A DNA stretch of 64,000 nucleotides from Sphingomonadales bacterium UBA2369 (GCA_002344055.1 DDTH01000022.1:17365-81364), one strand, 5' to 3'. Shown: positions 25,228 to 34,419, counted from the first letter of the stretch. Notes: generated from the letters alone by a model not told the origin. Numbers and translations are program-made.

Positions 25228-26465
25228 ATCGCCGCCTTCAGCTGATCGACCAGATCGGTCTTTTCCCAGCTGAACAGATCGCCGTCCGCCTTGCGGCCGA
25301 AATGGCCGTAGGCGGCGGTCGGCGAATAGATCGGCTTGTTCAGGCCGAGATGGGTGCGGATGCCCTTGGGCGTCAGGCGCACCAAAGTCGGCAGGACTTG
25401 CTCCAGTTTCTCGGCCGTCACGCCATTCTGCTCGGTGCCGTGCAGGTCGACATAGAGCGACAGCGGCTCGGCGACGCCGATCGCGTAGCTCAGCTGGATC
25501 GTGCAGCGCTTGGCGAGGCCCGCGGCGACGACATTCTTCGCCAGATAGCGCGCGACATAAGCGGCCGAGCGGTCAACCTTGGTCGGATCCTTGCCGCTGA
25601 ACGCGCCGCCGCCATGCGGGGCTGCGCCGCCATAGGTGTCGACGATGATCTTGCGGCCGGTCAGGCCCGCGTCGCCGTCCGGACCGCCAATCTCGAAGCG
25701 GCCGGTCGGGTTGACGTAAATCTTGGTCTCGTCGGTAATGAAGCCGTCCGGCAGCACCTCGTTGAAGACGCCGACGACATAGTCGCGCAGCTCGCCATAT
25801 TTGGCGGCGTCCGAACCTTCGCGGCCGTCGTCGCAATAGCCCGGCGCATGCTGGGTCGACACGACCAAAGCGGTCGCCGCGACCGGTTCGCCATTTTCGT
25901 AGCGCAAAGTCACCTGGCTCTTCGCGTCCGGCTCCAGATAGGGCGCCTTGCCGCTGTGGCGGTCCTCGGCCAGCCGCTCCAGAATGCGGTGCGAATAATA
26001 AAGCGTGGCGGGCAGCAGGTCCGGGGTCTCGTCGGTCGCGTAACCGAACATGATGCCCTGATCGCCCGCCCCTTCATCCTTGTTGCCGCTCTCGTCGACG
26101 CCCTGCGCGATGTGCGCGGACTGGCCGTGGAGATGGTTCTGGAAGCTGGCGGTCGACCAGTGGAAGCCGTCCTGCTCGTAGCCGATCTTGTGCACGACGT
26201 TGCGGACGGCCGCCTCGATCTCGTCACGCACGCCCGGCGCCCAGCCATGCGTGTCCGGATAGGCCTCGAGATCGAACGCGCCCTTGCAGCGGATTTCGCC
26301 GCCGACGACGATGAGCTGGGTGGTGACGAGCGTCTCGCAGGCGACGCGGGCTTCCGGATCCTTGCTCAGGAACAGATCGACGATCGCGTCCGAAATCTGA
26401 TCGGCGACCTTGTCCGGATGACCTTCGGAAACCGATTCGGACGTGAAGATGTAATTGCTGCGCAT
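25224..26465 (-). CDS. metK: S-adenosylmethionine synthetase
   Basis: 413 aa. Makes SAM from methionine and ATP. All signatures are present: FTSESVSEGHPDKVADQISD, GAGDQGIMFGYA near residue 133, and GGGAFSGKDPTKVDRSAAY near residue 290. The length is slightly above the E. coli enzyme, as in other alphaproteobacteria. An AT-rich palindrome 46-61 nt upstream is a likely operator. The gene follows lnt on the same strand. Confidence 0.98.
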   Translation of the reverse strand: MRSNYIFTSESVSEGHPDKVADQISDAIVDLFLSKDPEARVACETLVTTQLIVVGGEIRCKGAFDLEAYPDTHGWAPGVRDEIEAAVRNVVHKIGYEQDGFHWSTASFQNHLHGQSAHIAQGVDESGNKDEGAGDQGIMFGYATDETPDLLPATLYYSHRILERLAEDRHSGKAPYLEPDAKSQVTLRYENGEPVAATALVVSTQHAPGYCDDGREGSDAAKYGELRDYVVGVFNEVLPDGFITDETKIYVNPTGRFEIGGPDGDAGLTGRKIIVDTYGGAAPHGGGAFSGKDPTKVDRSAAYVARYLAKNVVAAGLAKRCTIQLSYAIGVAEPLSLYVDLHGTEQNGVTAEKLEQVLPTLVRLTPKGIRTHLGLNKPIYSPTAAYGHFGRKADGDLFSWEKTDLVDQLKAAI

Positions 26466-26510
26466 CGCTGGAAATCGCCTTTCGAACGAAATCTGTTGAG
26501 ATTTTCGGAT

Positions 26511-26526
26511 ATAAAGAAATCTTTAT
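26511..26526. promoter_or_regulatory. AT-rich palindromic operator upstream of metK
   Basis: ATAAAGA and TCTTTAT form a perfect inverted repeat around AA in a region otherwise very GC-rich. It overlaps the end of lnt and lies 46-61 nt before the metK start. Palindromes of this kind are known upstream of SAM-cycle genes under ArsR-family SahR regulators; the assignment here is inference. Confidence 0.5.
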
Positions 26527-28034
26527 GTGCGCGTCTCGTTAGCCCGTGCGCGACCGGATTTCAATCGTCCGGTGAAGGCCGAAGCGACGATCAGCAGGCC
26601 GGCGAAGACGAAGGCCAGCCAGTTGCCGAAGCGCGCGAACAGGGTCGGCGCGGCGGCCGCCGGCACCTGCGCGTCGATCGCGCCATATTCGTGCGACGGC
26701 ACCGCCTCGACGACATTGCCGCGTGCGTCGACGATGCCGGAAACGCCGGTCGGTGTCGCGCGGACGACCGGCAGCCCTTCCTCGACCGCCCGCAGGCGCG
26801 CCTGTGCGAAATGCTGGGGCGGACCCCACCAGCCGAACCAGGCATCGTTGCTGGGATTGAAGATGAAGTCGGGCCGGTTGGCGCGATCGACGACATGACC
26901 GGAGAAAACGATCTCGTAGCAGATCTGCATGCCGACCCGGCCGAAGCCCGGCAGGTCGATGCTCTGCGGCCCCGGCCCTTCCCAGAAATCGATGTCGCCC
27001 GGCACCACCCGCGCCAGCCCGATCGGCTCCAGCAGCCCGCGCAACGGCAGATATTCGCCCCACGGCACCAGATGCGCCTTGTCGTAGCGGGCGACCAATT
27101 GGCCCTCATGGTTCACGACATGCACGCTGTTGCGCGCCCCGACTGCGCGGCGGCCGCCTTCCCGCTCCAGCTTAGTGCCGCCGGTCAGCACCAGGTCACC
27201 GGGACGGATCCAGCTGCCGATTTCCTCGGCCTCCCACGGCTCCTCGTCGAGCATGAACGGCACGCCATCCTCGGGCCAAAGCAGCAGGGTCGGCCCACCC
27301 GAAAGGGTAGCACCGGATTGTTCGAACCGCTCGAGCTGCGGCTCGTAGCCGACGCTATGCTTCACATCCTGGCTGATGTTGGGCTGCACCAGCCGCACCT
27401 TCGCGCCCGGCGGGCCGTCAGGTGCTGGCGTTGCCAGAAAAGCGAGGCCGACCAGCACGAACAGTCCGGCTGCCAGTACGCCGCCCCGCAGCCAGTCGCG
27501 CCGCGCAAGCAGATAGGCCACGCCGCCGCTTAAGGCCGCCAGCCCGCCAAGCGCGTAGGTCCCGGCGAGCGCTGCGAACATCGCGGCCGGGGTGAGCAGC
27601 AGCGACGCGCCGAGCGGATTCCACGGGAAGCCGGTCATCAGCGTGCCACGCAGGAATTCCGTCACCACCCAGGCGGCAGCGAAGATCAGCACCAGCCGCA
27701 GCCGGTCGCCGCCGGACCAGCGCCAGGCCAGCCCCGCCGCCACCGCCGGCCAGATCGCCAGATACAGCGACAGCACTACCACCCCGACCCAGCCGACCCA
27801 GGCCGGCATGTTCGCCTGATAGGTGAAGGCGGTCGCGATCCAGTTCAGGCCCAGCACGAACTGCCCGAAGCCGAACCACCAGCCCCGCGCCAGAGCGGTG
27901 CGCAGCCGCGGCGCCCGCTCGACCGCGAACAGCAGGAAGCCGACGCCAAGCAATGTCAGCGGCCACAGATCGAGAGGAGCGAAGCCGCAGGCGCTGATGA
28001 GCCCTGCGGTCAGGCAAGCCAGAAGCCAGATCAT
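26523..28034 (-). CDS. lnt: Apolipoprotein N-acyltransferase
   Basis: 503 aa inner-membrane enzyme that adds the third acyl chain to lipoproteins. The N-terminal half has several membrane helices, and the periplasmic half is a nitrilase-like domain. The Glu-Lys-Cys triad is visible in LLLWPEDGVPF, YDKAHLVPWGEYLPLR and MQICYEIVFSG. The ATG in REMIWLLACL is chosen; upstream in-frame sequence is a dispersed repeat, not protein. Its partner lgt is also in this window. Confidence 0.95.
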   Translation of the reverse strand: MIWLLACLTAGLISACGFAPLDLWPLTLLGVGFLLFAVERAPRLRTALARGWWFGFGQFVLGLNWIATAFTYQANMPAWVGWVGVVVLSLYLAIWPAVAAGLAWRWSGGDRLRLVLIFAAAWVVTEFLRGTLMTGFPWNPLGASLLLTPAAMFAALAGTYALGGLAALSGGVAYLLARRDWLRGGVLAAGLFVLVGLAFLATPAPDGPPGAKVRLVQPNISQDVKHSVGYEPQLERFEQSGATLSGGPTLLLWPEDGVPFMLDEEPWEAEEIGSWIRPGDLVLTGGTKLEREGGRRAVGARNSVHVVNHEGQLVARYDKAHLVPWGEYLPLRGLLEPIGLARVVPGDIDFWEGPGPQSIDLPGFGRVGMQICYEIVFSGHVVDRANRPDFIFNPSNDAWFGWWGPPQHFAQARLRAVEEGLPVVRATPTGVSGIVDARGNVVEAVPSHEYGAIDAQVPAAAAPTLFARFGNWLAFVFAGLLIVASAFTGRLKSGRARANETRT

Positions 28035-28092
28035 TTCGCGAGCGGTATGGGGACGATTTTGCAGTGTTGCAATCTCCCCCACCCCGTCCTGC

Positions 28093-28163
28093 CTGAGCTT
28101 GCCGAAGGCCTGTCCTTCTTTGCCGCCCCGAGAATGAGAAAGGCAGGGCTTCGACAAGCTCAG
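28093..28163. repeat. Dispersed inverted repeat upstream of lnt
   Basis: The 20-bp arms at 28093-28112 and 28144-28163 match at 18 positions around a 31-nt loop. The core CTGAGCTTGTCGAAG is a repeat sequence often seen in sphingomonad genomes. It lies between the divergent lnt and adenosine kinase genes. Confidence 0.75.
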
Positions 28164-28244
28164 CCAAGACGGTAATGGTTGGCAATGTTGACCCTGCATG
28201 CCTCACGCCGCTAGGCGCGCGCATCCCATTCAGGAGCGGAACAA

Positions 28245-29237
28245 TTGACTGAGCCCACCATCGACGTGCTCGCCATCGGCAATGCGATCATCGACGTGAT
28301 CGCCGATACCGACGACGCCTTTCTCGCCGCGGAGGGCATGCGCTCCGGCTCGATGCGCCTGATCGACGCCGAGCGCGCGGTCGAACTGTATGGCAAAATG
28401 AACCCGGGCCGGGAGATTTCCGGCGGTGCGGCGGCGAACACGCTCGCGGGCCTCGCCAGCCTTGGCGCGAAGGTCGCCTTCGTCGGCCAGGTCGCGGACG
28501 ATCAATTGGGCACGATCTACCGCCACGACCTCACCGCCGCGGGCGTCGCTTTCGACACGCCGGCGCGCGAGGGCGAGCCGCCGACCGGCCGCTGCCTGAT
28601 CCTCGTCACGCCGGACGGCCAGCGCACGATGAACACCCTGCTCGGCGCTTCGCATTATCTGCCAGAGGATGCCGCTTCGGACGAACTGGTCGCCAGCGCC
28701 AAGATCCTGCTGCTGGAAGGCTATTTGTGGGATCCGCCCGAGCCGCGCGCCGCGATGCGCAAGGCGATCAAGGCCGCGCGCGCCGCCGGCCGCCGCATCG
28801 CCTTCGCCACCTGCGCCGATTTCTGCGTGAAGACGCACCGCAAGGACTTCCGGGCGCTGATTGACGATGGCCTGATCGACATCCTGTTCGCCAATGAAGA
28901 GGAAGCCGCGATCCTGGAGGACAGCGATGCAGCGAGCGCGGTCGAGACCCTGGCTCGGGACGTACCGCTGCTCGTCATCACCAAAGGTCCGGAAGGCGCC
29001 CTGGCGATCGACGAGAATGGCGCCCGCTTCGAGGTCGCGGCCTTGCCCGTCGAGCGCGTGGTCGACACGACCGGGGCGGGCGACGTCTTCGCCTCCGGCT
29101 TCCTCTACGGGCAGGTCAGCGGGCGCTCGGTGCTCGATTCGCTGCGCATGGGTTCGATCGCCTCGGCCGAAGTGATTTCGCATTATGGTGCGCGGCCGGA
29201 GAAAAGCCTCAAGGATCTGGTGGCCGAGCAGCTGTAA
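28245..29237 (+). CDS. Adenosine kinase, ribokinase (PfkB) family
   Basis: 330 aa. Likely phosphorylates adenosine in purine salvage. It starts with TTG, with AGGAG 9 nt upstream. The N-terminal signature AIGNAIIDVIADTDD, GGAAANTLAGLASLGAKVAF and the catalytic VDTTGAGDVFASGFL near residue 268 are clear. A different sugar or nucleoside substrate is possible but less likely, given the match to alphaproteobacterial adenosine kinases. Confidence 0.9.
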   Translation: MTEPTIDVLAIGNAIIDVIADTDDAFLAAEGMRSGSMRLIDAERAVELYGKMNPGREISGGAAANTLAGLASLGAKVAFVGQVADDQLGTIYRHDLTAAGVAFDTPAREGEPPTGRCLILVTPDGQRTMNTLLGASHYLPEDAASDELVASAKILLLEGYLWDPPEPRAAMRKAIKAARAAGRRIAFATCADFCVKTHRKDFRALIDDGLIDILFANEEEAAILEDSDAASAVETLARDVPLLVITKGPEGALAIDENGARFEVAALPVERVVDTTGAGDVFASGFLYGQVSGRSVLDSLRMGSIASAEVISHYGARPEKSLKDLVAEQL

Positions 29238-29238
29238 G

Positions 29239-29402
29239 ATTCCTCCCCTCGATTTCGAGGGGAGGGGGACCGCCGAAGGCGGTGGAGGGGCCGGCGCGAA
29301 AGCGCCGGTCTTTCTTTTTGTCTTGGAAGCATTCCGCGCTGCACACGGCCCCTCCAATATTCTTCGGATGGTCCCCCTCCCCTCCAAATGCAGGGGAGGA
29401 TT
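29239..29402. repeat. Composite inverted-repeat element, copy 1, with terminator
   Basis: The outer arms each carry a CCTCCCC...GGGGAGG hairpin and inner GGGGGACC/GGTCCCCC segments, so the whole element can fold on itself. It matches the element at 46403-46555 at both ends but differs in the middle. Here the centre contains CCGGCGC-GAAA-GCGCCGG followed by TCTTTCTTTTT (29291-29319), a good rho-independent terminator for the adenosine kinase gene. Confidence 0.8.
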
Positions 29403-29409
29403 AGGTGCC

Positions 29410-29559
29410 TCAACCCAGTGGCTGTCCCGGCGCCGTATCCGGGGCGCCGCCCGGGTCCGGGCGGTCGACGTTCGGCGTGGGCGGCACGATTTCGGGCGGT
29501 GGCTGGATCGGCTGACCGGGTTGTTCCGGCTGCGGCGTTTCTGGCGGCTGGGTGGACAC
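29410..29559 (-). CDS. Small proline-rich protein, 49 aa
   Basis: The GTG start has AAGGAG 7 nt upstream. The product is almost entirely Pro, Gln, Gly, Asp and Thr (STQPPETPQPEQPGQPIQPP, then EIVPPTP and GGAPDTAPGQPLG). It lacks a signal peptide and would be disordered. Small proteins of this composition are common in sphingomonad annotations, but no function is known. An overlapping ATG two bases upstream opens a different, Arg-rich frame that is less plausible. Confidence 0.65.
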   Translation of the reverse strand: MSTQPPETPQPEQPGQPIQPPPEIVPPTPNVDRPDPGGAPDTAPGQPLG

Positions 29560-29621
29560 ATTCCGTCTCCTTCCGCCTGACAACCGATTGCCGGCTGACC
29601 GGTTTCCGTCAGCCCCAAAAC

Positions 29622-29653
29622 AAAACGGCCGGCGGAGTCGCCTCCGCCGGCCG
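29622..29653 (-). terminator. Rho-independent terminator after the amino-acid permease
   Basis: A perfect 12-bp stem, CGGCCGGCGGAG with CTCCGCCGGCCG and loop TCGC, is followed by TTTTGTTTT in the direction of the permease. It is about 22 bp past that gene's stop codon. Confidence 0.9.
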
Positions 29654-29675
29654 CTTGCTGTCGCTGGGCCTGAAC

Positions 29676-31280
29676 TCAGGTCAGCGGACGGTTCGCATTC
29701 GGATCACTTGCCCGATCCTCGTCCACGCCCGGAATGGTGGGCTGGATGTCGTGGATCTCCGGCTCATGCACCTCGACGATGCCGCGGCCGAGATGGCTCT
29801 TCCGGCGGCCGTAGGCGAGGTAGATCAGCACGCCGATCGCGGTCCAGATCGGCAGGACCAGGATCGCCTCGAGCGGCAGGTTGATGAACAGGAAGACGCA
29901 ACCGAACACCGTCAGCGACGCGATCACCCCGATCGCCGGGACGCGGAACGGCCGCGGCCGGTTCGGATCGGTCTTCCGCAGCTGCCACACCGCGATCGCC
30001 ACCATCGCGAACGCATAGAGCGTACCCGCATTGGCGATGTCCGCAAGCGCACCCACCGGGAAGAAGGCCGCCGCCGTCGCCACCGCCAGACCGGTGATGA
30101 TCGTCACGACGTGCGGCGTCTGCCACTTCGGGTGGATCTTCGACAGCGCTTCCGGCAGCAGGCCGTCGCGCGCCATCACGAAGAAGATGCGGGTCTGGCC
30201 GAACAGCAGGATGAGGATGACCGACGGCAGCGCGATGAACGCCGCATAGCCGATCAGATTGCCGGTCGTGCCGTAGCCGATTTCCTGCAGCACGTGCGCG
30301 AGCGGCTCGGGCGAGCAGACCAGGGCATCGGCATATTGCGCGGTGGCGCAAGCGGCCGAAAGCGCCGGGCCGGCATTATAGGGAACGCCGTCCGGACCCA
30401 TGATCGGCGCACCGCCGATCGCGCCGACCGCACCCGCCGACACCAGCATGTAGAAGATGGTGCAGATGGCGAGCGAGCCGATCAGGCCGATCGGCACGTT
30501 GCGCTGCGGGTTCTTGGTTTCCTCCGCCGCGGTCGAAACCGCGTCGAAGCCGACATAGGCGAAGAACATGGTCGCCGCAGCGCCGACGATGCCGACACCC
30601 GAACCGATGCCGCCGAACATACCCGCCGGAGCGAACGGTTCGAAATTGGCAGGGTCCATGACCGGCAGGGTCAGGATCACGAAGGCGGTCAAAGCGGTGA
30701 CCTTGATCGCCACCAGGATCGCGTTGAACTTCGCGCTCTCCGAAGTGCCGAGCAGCAGCAGGCCGGTCATCAGCAGGGCAATCACCGCCGCCGGCAGGTT
30801 GATGAACCCGCCCACAGCGCCGCCCAGGGCCTGCGGACCCGCGCTTAGCCAGTCGGGGACATCTATCCCCCAACTTCGCTCCATAACTGTGTTCACGAAG
30901 TAGTTGGACCAGCCGACCGACACCGCTGAGGCGCCCACGGCATATTCGAGCAGGAGCGCCCAGCCGACCGTCCAGGCGAGGAACTCGCCCTGCACCGCAT
31001 AACTATATGTGTATGCGGAGCCTGCGACCGGGATCATCGACGCGATCTCGGCATAGCAGAGCGCGGCGACGACGCAGACAGCGCCGGCCACAACGAAGGA
31101 AAGGATGAGGCCCGGCCCCGCCTTCTGCGCGCCGACCGAAGTCAGCACGAAAATGCCGGTGCCGATAATGCAGCCGACACCGAAAAGGGTCAGCTGGATC
31201 GCGCCGAGAGAGCGTTTGAGGCTCTTCTTCTCGGCCGTCGCCAATATGGCGTCGAGTGGCTTTACGCGCCCGAATATCAT
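29676..31280 (-). CDS. APC-family amino-acid permease
   Basis: 534 aa with 12-14 membrane helices. The start LGAIQLTLFGVGCIIGTGIF holds the conserved G-x-I-G-x-G-I-F motif of helix 1, and GFDAVSTAAEETKNPQRNVP is the cationic amino-acid transporter signature. The C-terminal tail is acidic (EVHEPEIHDI). It resembles the CAT/YfnA group, which take up cationic or branched amino acids; substrate uncertain. It ends at a strong terminator. Confidence 0.92.
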   Translation of the reverse strand: MIFGRVKPLDAILATAEKKSLKRSLGAIQLTLFGVGCIIGTGIFVLTSVGAQKAGPGLILSFVVAGAVCVVAALCYAEIASMIPVAGSAYTYSYAVQGEFLAWTVGWALLLEYAVGASAVSVGWSNYFVNTVMERSWGIDVPDWLSAGPQALGGAVGGFINLPAAVIALLMTGLLLLGTSESAKFNAILVAIKVTALTAFVILTLPVMDPANFEPFAPAGMFGGIGSGVGIVGAAATMFFAYVGFDAVSTAAEETKNPQRNVPIGLIGSLAICTIFYMLVSAGAVGAIGGAPIMGPDGVPYNAGPALSAACATAQYADALVCSPEPLAHVLQEIGYGTTGNLIGYAAFIALPSVILILLFGQTRIFFVMARDGLLPEALSKIHPKWQTPHVVTIITGLAVATAAAFFPVGALADIANAGTLYAFAMVAIAVWQLRKTDPNRPRPFRVPAIGVIASLTVFGCVFLFINLPLEAILVLPIWTAIGVLIYLAYGRRKSHLGRGIVEVHEPEIHDIQPTIPGVDEDRASDPNANRPLT

Positions 31281-31372
31281 GTGAACATTCCCCTTGGATC
31301 CAGGTCTATCGCCCGGTCTGTGAGTGGCGGGGAGCCTAAACGCTTATGTCGGGCGCGCAATAGGCAATCCGC

Positions 31373-31750
31373 TCACCGTGCCAGCATCGGGCCGAGCGGC
31401 TGGCCGGCGAACAGGTGCACGTGGAGATGCGGCACCTCCTGCCCTCCGTCGCGGCCGATATTCGCCAGCAGCCGATAGCCGTCGCCGACCAGCCCGGCAT
31501 CGCGCGCGACCGCGCCGACCGCGCGCACGAAACCGGCGATCTCCGCTTCCGGCGCATTCGCGGAAAAATCGTCCCAGGAAACGTACGGTCCCTTGGGAAT
31601 CACCAAGATGTGCGTCGGCGCCTTCGGATCGAGATCGTAGAAAGCCAGCGCGTACGCATCTTCATACACTTTCCGCGCCGGCAGTTCGCCGCGCAGGATG
31701 CGGGCGAAGACATTGTTGTCGTCATAGGGCTTCGTCGCGTCGATCGGCAT
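31373..31750 (-). CDS. HIT-family (histidine triad) nucleotide-binding protein
   Basis: 125 aa. HLHVHLFAG near the C-terminus is the His-phi-His-phi-His triad that binds the alpha phosphate; NNVFARILRGELPARKVYED and PTHILVIPKGPYVSWDDF are the other family blocks. It is a purine nucleoside phosphoramidase-like enzyme (HinT group). The ATG at MPIDATKPYD is preferred because GGAAGG precedes it. It is divergent from sspB. Confidence 0.93.
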   Translation of the reverse strand: MPIDATKPYDDNNVFARILRGELPARKVYEDAYALAFYDLDPKAPTHILVIPKGPYVSWDDFSANAPEAEIAGFVRAVGAVARDAGLVGDGYRLLANIGRDGGQEVPHLHVHLFAGQPLGPMLAR

Positions 31751-31883
31751 GATCCGGCCTTCCATCGTTCAGGGGTCGTCTGACGGTCCTAAGGCAGGCC
31801 GATTCCCGATCAAGTCCGGCATGGCGCAGATGAGCTTCAATCGCCTTGACCCGTCCCGCCGCCACGCTACCTTTTGCGGCGCA

Positions 31884-32372
31884 ATGAACGACCAGACGCC
31901 CGACAGCCTGATTCCCTATGACGAGATCGTGCAGGAGGCCCTGCGCGCGGTCGTCGGCCGGGTGCTGGGCGAGGTGCAGGCCAATGGCGGCCTGCCCGGC
32001 GGCCACCATTTCTACATTACCTTCAAGACCGGCGCGCCCGGCGTAGATATCCCGAAGCATCTGTCGGAGCGCTTTCCGGACGAGATGACGATCGTCATCC
32101 AGAATCGCTTCTGGGACTTGAAGGTAACGGACAGCGGCTTCGAAGTCGGCCTGAGCTTCAACCAGAAGGCGTCGCTGCTGAAGATCCCGTTCGCCGCGAT
32201 CACCGTCTTCTTCGACCCCGAAGTGAAGTTCCAGCTTCAGTTCCAGGCGGAGGAAAGCGACGACGCGGATGAGGATGGCGGCCACGAGGATGCCGAGAAT
32301 GACCGGCCCGCCATCCAGCCGGTCGAGGACGGCTCCAACGTCGTCTCGGTGGATTTCAGCCGGAAGAAATGA
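31884..32372 (+). CDS. sspB: SspB-family ClpXP adaptor
   Basis: 162 aa. Alphaproteobacterial SspB delivers ssrA-tagged and other proteins to ClpXP. Family blocks are YDEIVQEALRAVVGRVL, GHHFYITFKTGAPGVDIP, IVIQNRFWDLKV and the beta-strand core FAAITVFFDPEVKFQLQF. A variable acidic linker follows (EESDDADEDGG), and the Clp-docking tail is VVSVDFSRKK. Confidence 0.93.
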   Translation: MNDQTPDSLIPYDEIVQEALRAVVGRVLGEVQANGGLPGGHHFYITFKTGAPGVDIPKHLSERFPDEMTIVIQNRFWDLKVTDSGFEVGLSFNQKASLLKIPFAAITVFFDPEVKFQLQFQAEESDDADEDGGHEDAENDRPAIQPVEDGSNVVSVDFSRKK

Positions 32373-32386
32373 CCGCCTGATCCCGT

Positions 32387-32407
32387 TACCCCGGGCTTGA
32401 TCCGGGG
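32387..32407. repeat. Dispersed hairpin repeat after sspB
   Basis: ACCCCGG and CCGGGGT flank GCTTGAT. It is the same type of CCCGGGCTTGATCCGGGG repeat seen in degraded form at about 3068-3095 and 49366-49383. It lies 14 bp after the sspB stop; without a T-run it is only a possible terminator or mRNA-end hairpin. Confidence 0.65.
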
Positions 32408-32452
32408 TCCGCCTTCTTTCACAGCGCCCGAAACGCAGTTGAGGGGCTAGCC

Positions 32453-33844
32453 ATGACCGACACCCGCACCGAAACCGATTCGATCGGCGCGATCGAATGT
32501 CCGCGCATTGCCTATTGGGGGGCGCAGACGCAGCGCTCGATCGACAATTTTCCGTTCGGACCGACCGAGCGCATGCCGCTGGGCATCGTCTATGCCCAGG
32601 CGATCGTGAAGCAGGCTGCGGCGCGAGTGAATGGCAAGCACGGGCTGGACGGCAACATCGTCGCCGCGATCGAGGATGCCGCGCAGGCCATCACCGGCGG
32701 CAAGCTGGACGACCAGTTCCCGCTCGTCATCTGGCAGACCGGTTCCGGCACCCAGACCAATATGAACGTCAATGAGGTGATTGCGGGCTACGCCAACGAA
32801 AAGCTGACGGGCACGCGCGGCGGCAAATCGCCCGTCCACCCGAACGACCATGTCAATATGAGCCAGTCGTCGAACGACAGCTTCCCGACCGCGCTCCATG
32901 TCGCGACGGTGCTGGCGACGGAGCAGGTGCTGCTCCCCGCGCTCGCGACGCTGACCAACGCGCTCGTCGCGAAGGCCGAGGCCTGGGACCATATCGTCAA
33001 GATCGGCCGCACCCACACGCAGGACGCCACGCCGCTGACGCTCGGCCAGGAATTTTCCGGCTATGCCGCGCAGTTGATCAGCTGCCGCGCCCGCATCCAG
33101 GGTGCGCTCAACGGCAATATCCGCAAGCTCGCCATCGGCGGCACCGCGGTCGGCACTGGCCTGAACGCGCCCGCCGGCTGGGCCGAAGACATGACGGCGG
33201 CGATCAGCGACATTGCCGGCACGCAGTTCGAAAGCGCGGACAACAAGTTCGAGCATCTGGCCGCCAAGGACGGCCTGGTCTTCTTCTCCGGCGCGCTGAA
33301 CACGCTGGCCGTGGCGCTGAACAAGATCGCCAACGATATCCGCTTCCTCGGCTCCGGACCCCGGTCGGGCCTCGGCGAATTGAGCCTGCCGGCCAACGAG
33401 CCGGGCAGCTCGATCATGCCCGGCAAGGTGAACCCGACCCAGTGCGAGTCGCTGACCATGGTCGCGGCGCAGGTGATGGGGAACAATCAGGCGGTCACGA
33501 TCGGCGGCGCGCAGGGCCATTTCGAGTTGAACGTGTTCATGCCCCTGATCGGCGCCAATGTGCTGCGCTCGATCCACCTGCTTGCCATCGGCATGGTCAG
33601 CTTCGCCGAGCGCTGCGTCGAGGGGACCGAAGCGAACGAGCGCCAGATCGCCGATCTGGTCGGCCGTTCGCTGATGCTCGTCACCGCGCTCGCGCCGGAG
33701 ATCGGCTACGACAATGCCGCCAAGATCGCGAAATATGCCCACGAAAAGGGCCAGACCCTGAAGGAAGCCGGGCTGGAACTCGGCCTGGTCGATGAAGCGA
33801 CGTTCGACCGGGTGGTCCGACCGGAACTGATGCTGGGGCGCTAG
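32453..33844 (+). CDS. fumC: Class II fumarate hydratase
   Basis: 463 aa. Converts fumarate to malate in the TCA cycle, without an iron-sulfur cluster. The superfamily signature GSSIMPGKVNPTQ is near residue 320, and GSGTQTNMNVNEVIAG and GRTHTQDATPLTLGQEFSGY are the other active-site blocks. Length and motifs are normal. Confidence 0.97.
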   Translation: MTDTRTETDSIGAIECPRIAYWGAQTQRSIDNFPFGPTERMPLGIVYAQAIVKQAAARVNGKHGLDGNIVAAIEDAAQAITGGKLDDQFPLVIWQTGSGTQTNMNVNEVIAGYANEKLTGTRGGKSPVHPNDHVNMSQSSNDSFPTALHVATVLATEQVLLPALATLTNALVAKAEAWDHIVKIGRTHTQDATPLTLGQEFSGYAAQLISCRARIQGALNGNIRKLAIGGTAVGTGLNAPAGWAEDMTAAISDIAGTQFESADNKFEHLAAKDGLVFFSGALNTLAVALNKIANDIRFLGSGPRSGLGELSLPANEPGSSIMPGKVNPTQCESLTMVAAQVMGNNQAVTIGGAQGHFELNVFMPLIGANVLRSIHLLAIGMVSFAERCVEGTEANERQIADLVGRSLMLVTALAPEIGYDNAAKIAKYAHEKGQTLKEAGLELGLVDEATFDRVVRPELMLGR

Positions 33845-34374
33845 GCCGTCAGCATCTCCTGCAGCTTCAGCACGGTTCGCCAGTTGCGGGTGGTGACGGG
33901 CGATCCGGCCGCCTTGTCGATGGCGGCCGGGGACAGCTTCGAGACGCCGGAACCGTCCGGAAAGAAGAACCAGAGCGCATCCCGATCCTGACGGACCTGC
34001 TCGCCCGCCGCCCCGCGGGCCTCGAGCGCCTCGCCCGCGCCCGCTGCGACCGCGGACTTGGCGAGGCCGAGCAGCAAATAATTGGGCCTGTCCTTTTCCT
34101 GCTCCGGAAACGGGCTCCCCGCCGCATAAGCCGCCCACTGCTTCGCGCTGCGCACGATTACCGGCCGTTCGAAGCCGAATCGGGCGGTCACCGCTTGCTC
34201 CAGCGCCGCCTCGAGCGCTTCCGGCTTGCCCGCGGCGTCGAAAACGACATTGCCGCTCTGAATGTAGGTCGCGACATTTTCCCAGCCGAGACCGGCGCAA
34301 ACCTCGCGCAATTCCGCCATTGGCAGCTTGCAGCCACCGACATTCACCGCGCGCAGCAAAGCGACATATCGCAT
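33841..34374 (-). CDS. DUF1697 family protein
   Basis: 177 aa. It begins MRYVALLRAVNVGGCKLPMA, the DUF1697 signature, and continues with GWENVATYIQSGNVVF. The biochemical role of the family is unknown. It is convergent with fumC, overlapping it by 4 nt, and divergent from gmk. Confidence 0.9.
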   Translation of the reverse strand: MRYVALLRAVNVGGCKLPMAELREVCAGLGWENVATYIQSGNVVFDAAGKPEALEAALEQAVTARFGFERPVIVRSAKQWAAYAAGSPFPEQEKDRPNYLLLGLAKSAVAAGAGEALEARGAAGEQVRQDRDALWFFFPDGSGVSKLSPAAIDKAAGSPVTTRNWRTVLKLQEMLTA

Positions 34375-34419
34375 CGTCTCTCCCTTGACCTGACCCGCCT
34401 GCTTCGACCACTAGCCCCC

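Noticed and set aside
26466..26522. SAM or SAM/SAH riboswitch before metK
   Set aside because: The gap is short and shows only the AT-rich palindrome; no conserved riboswitch core or pseudoknot pairing was seen.
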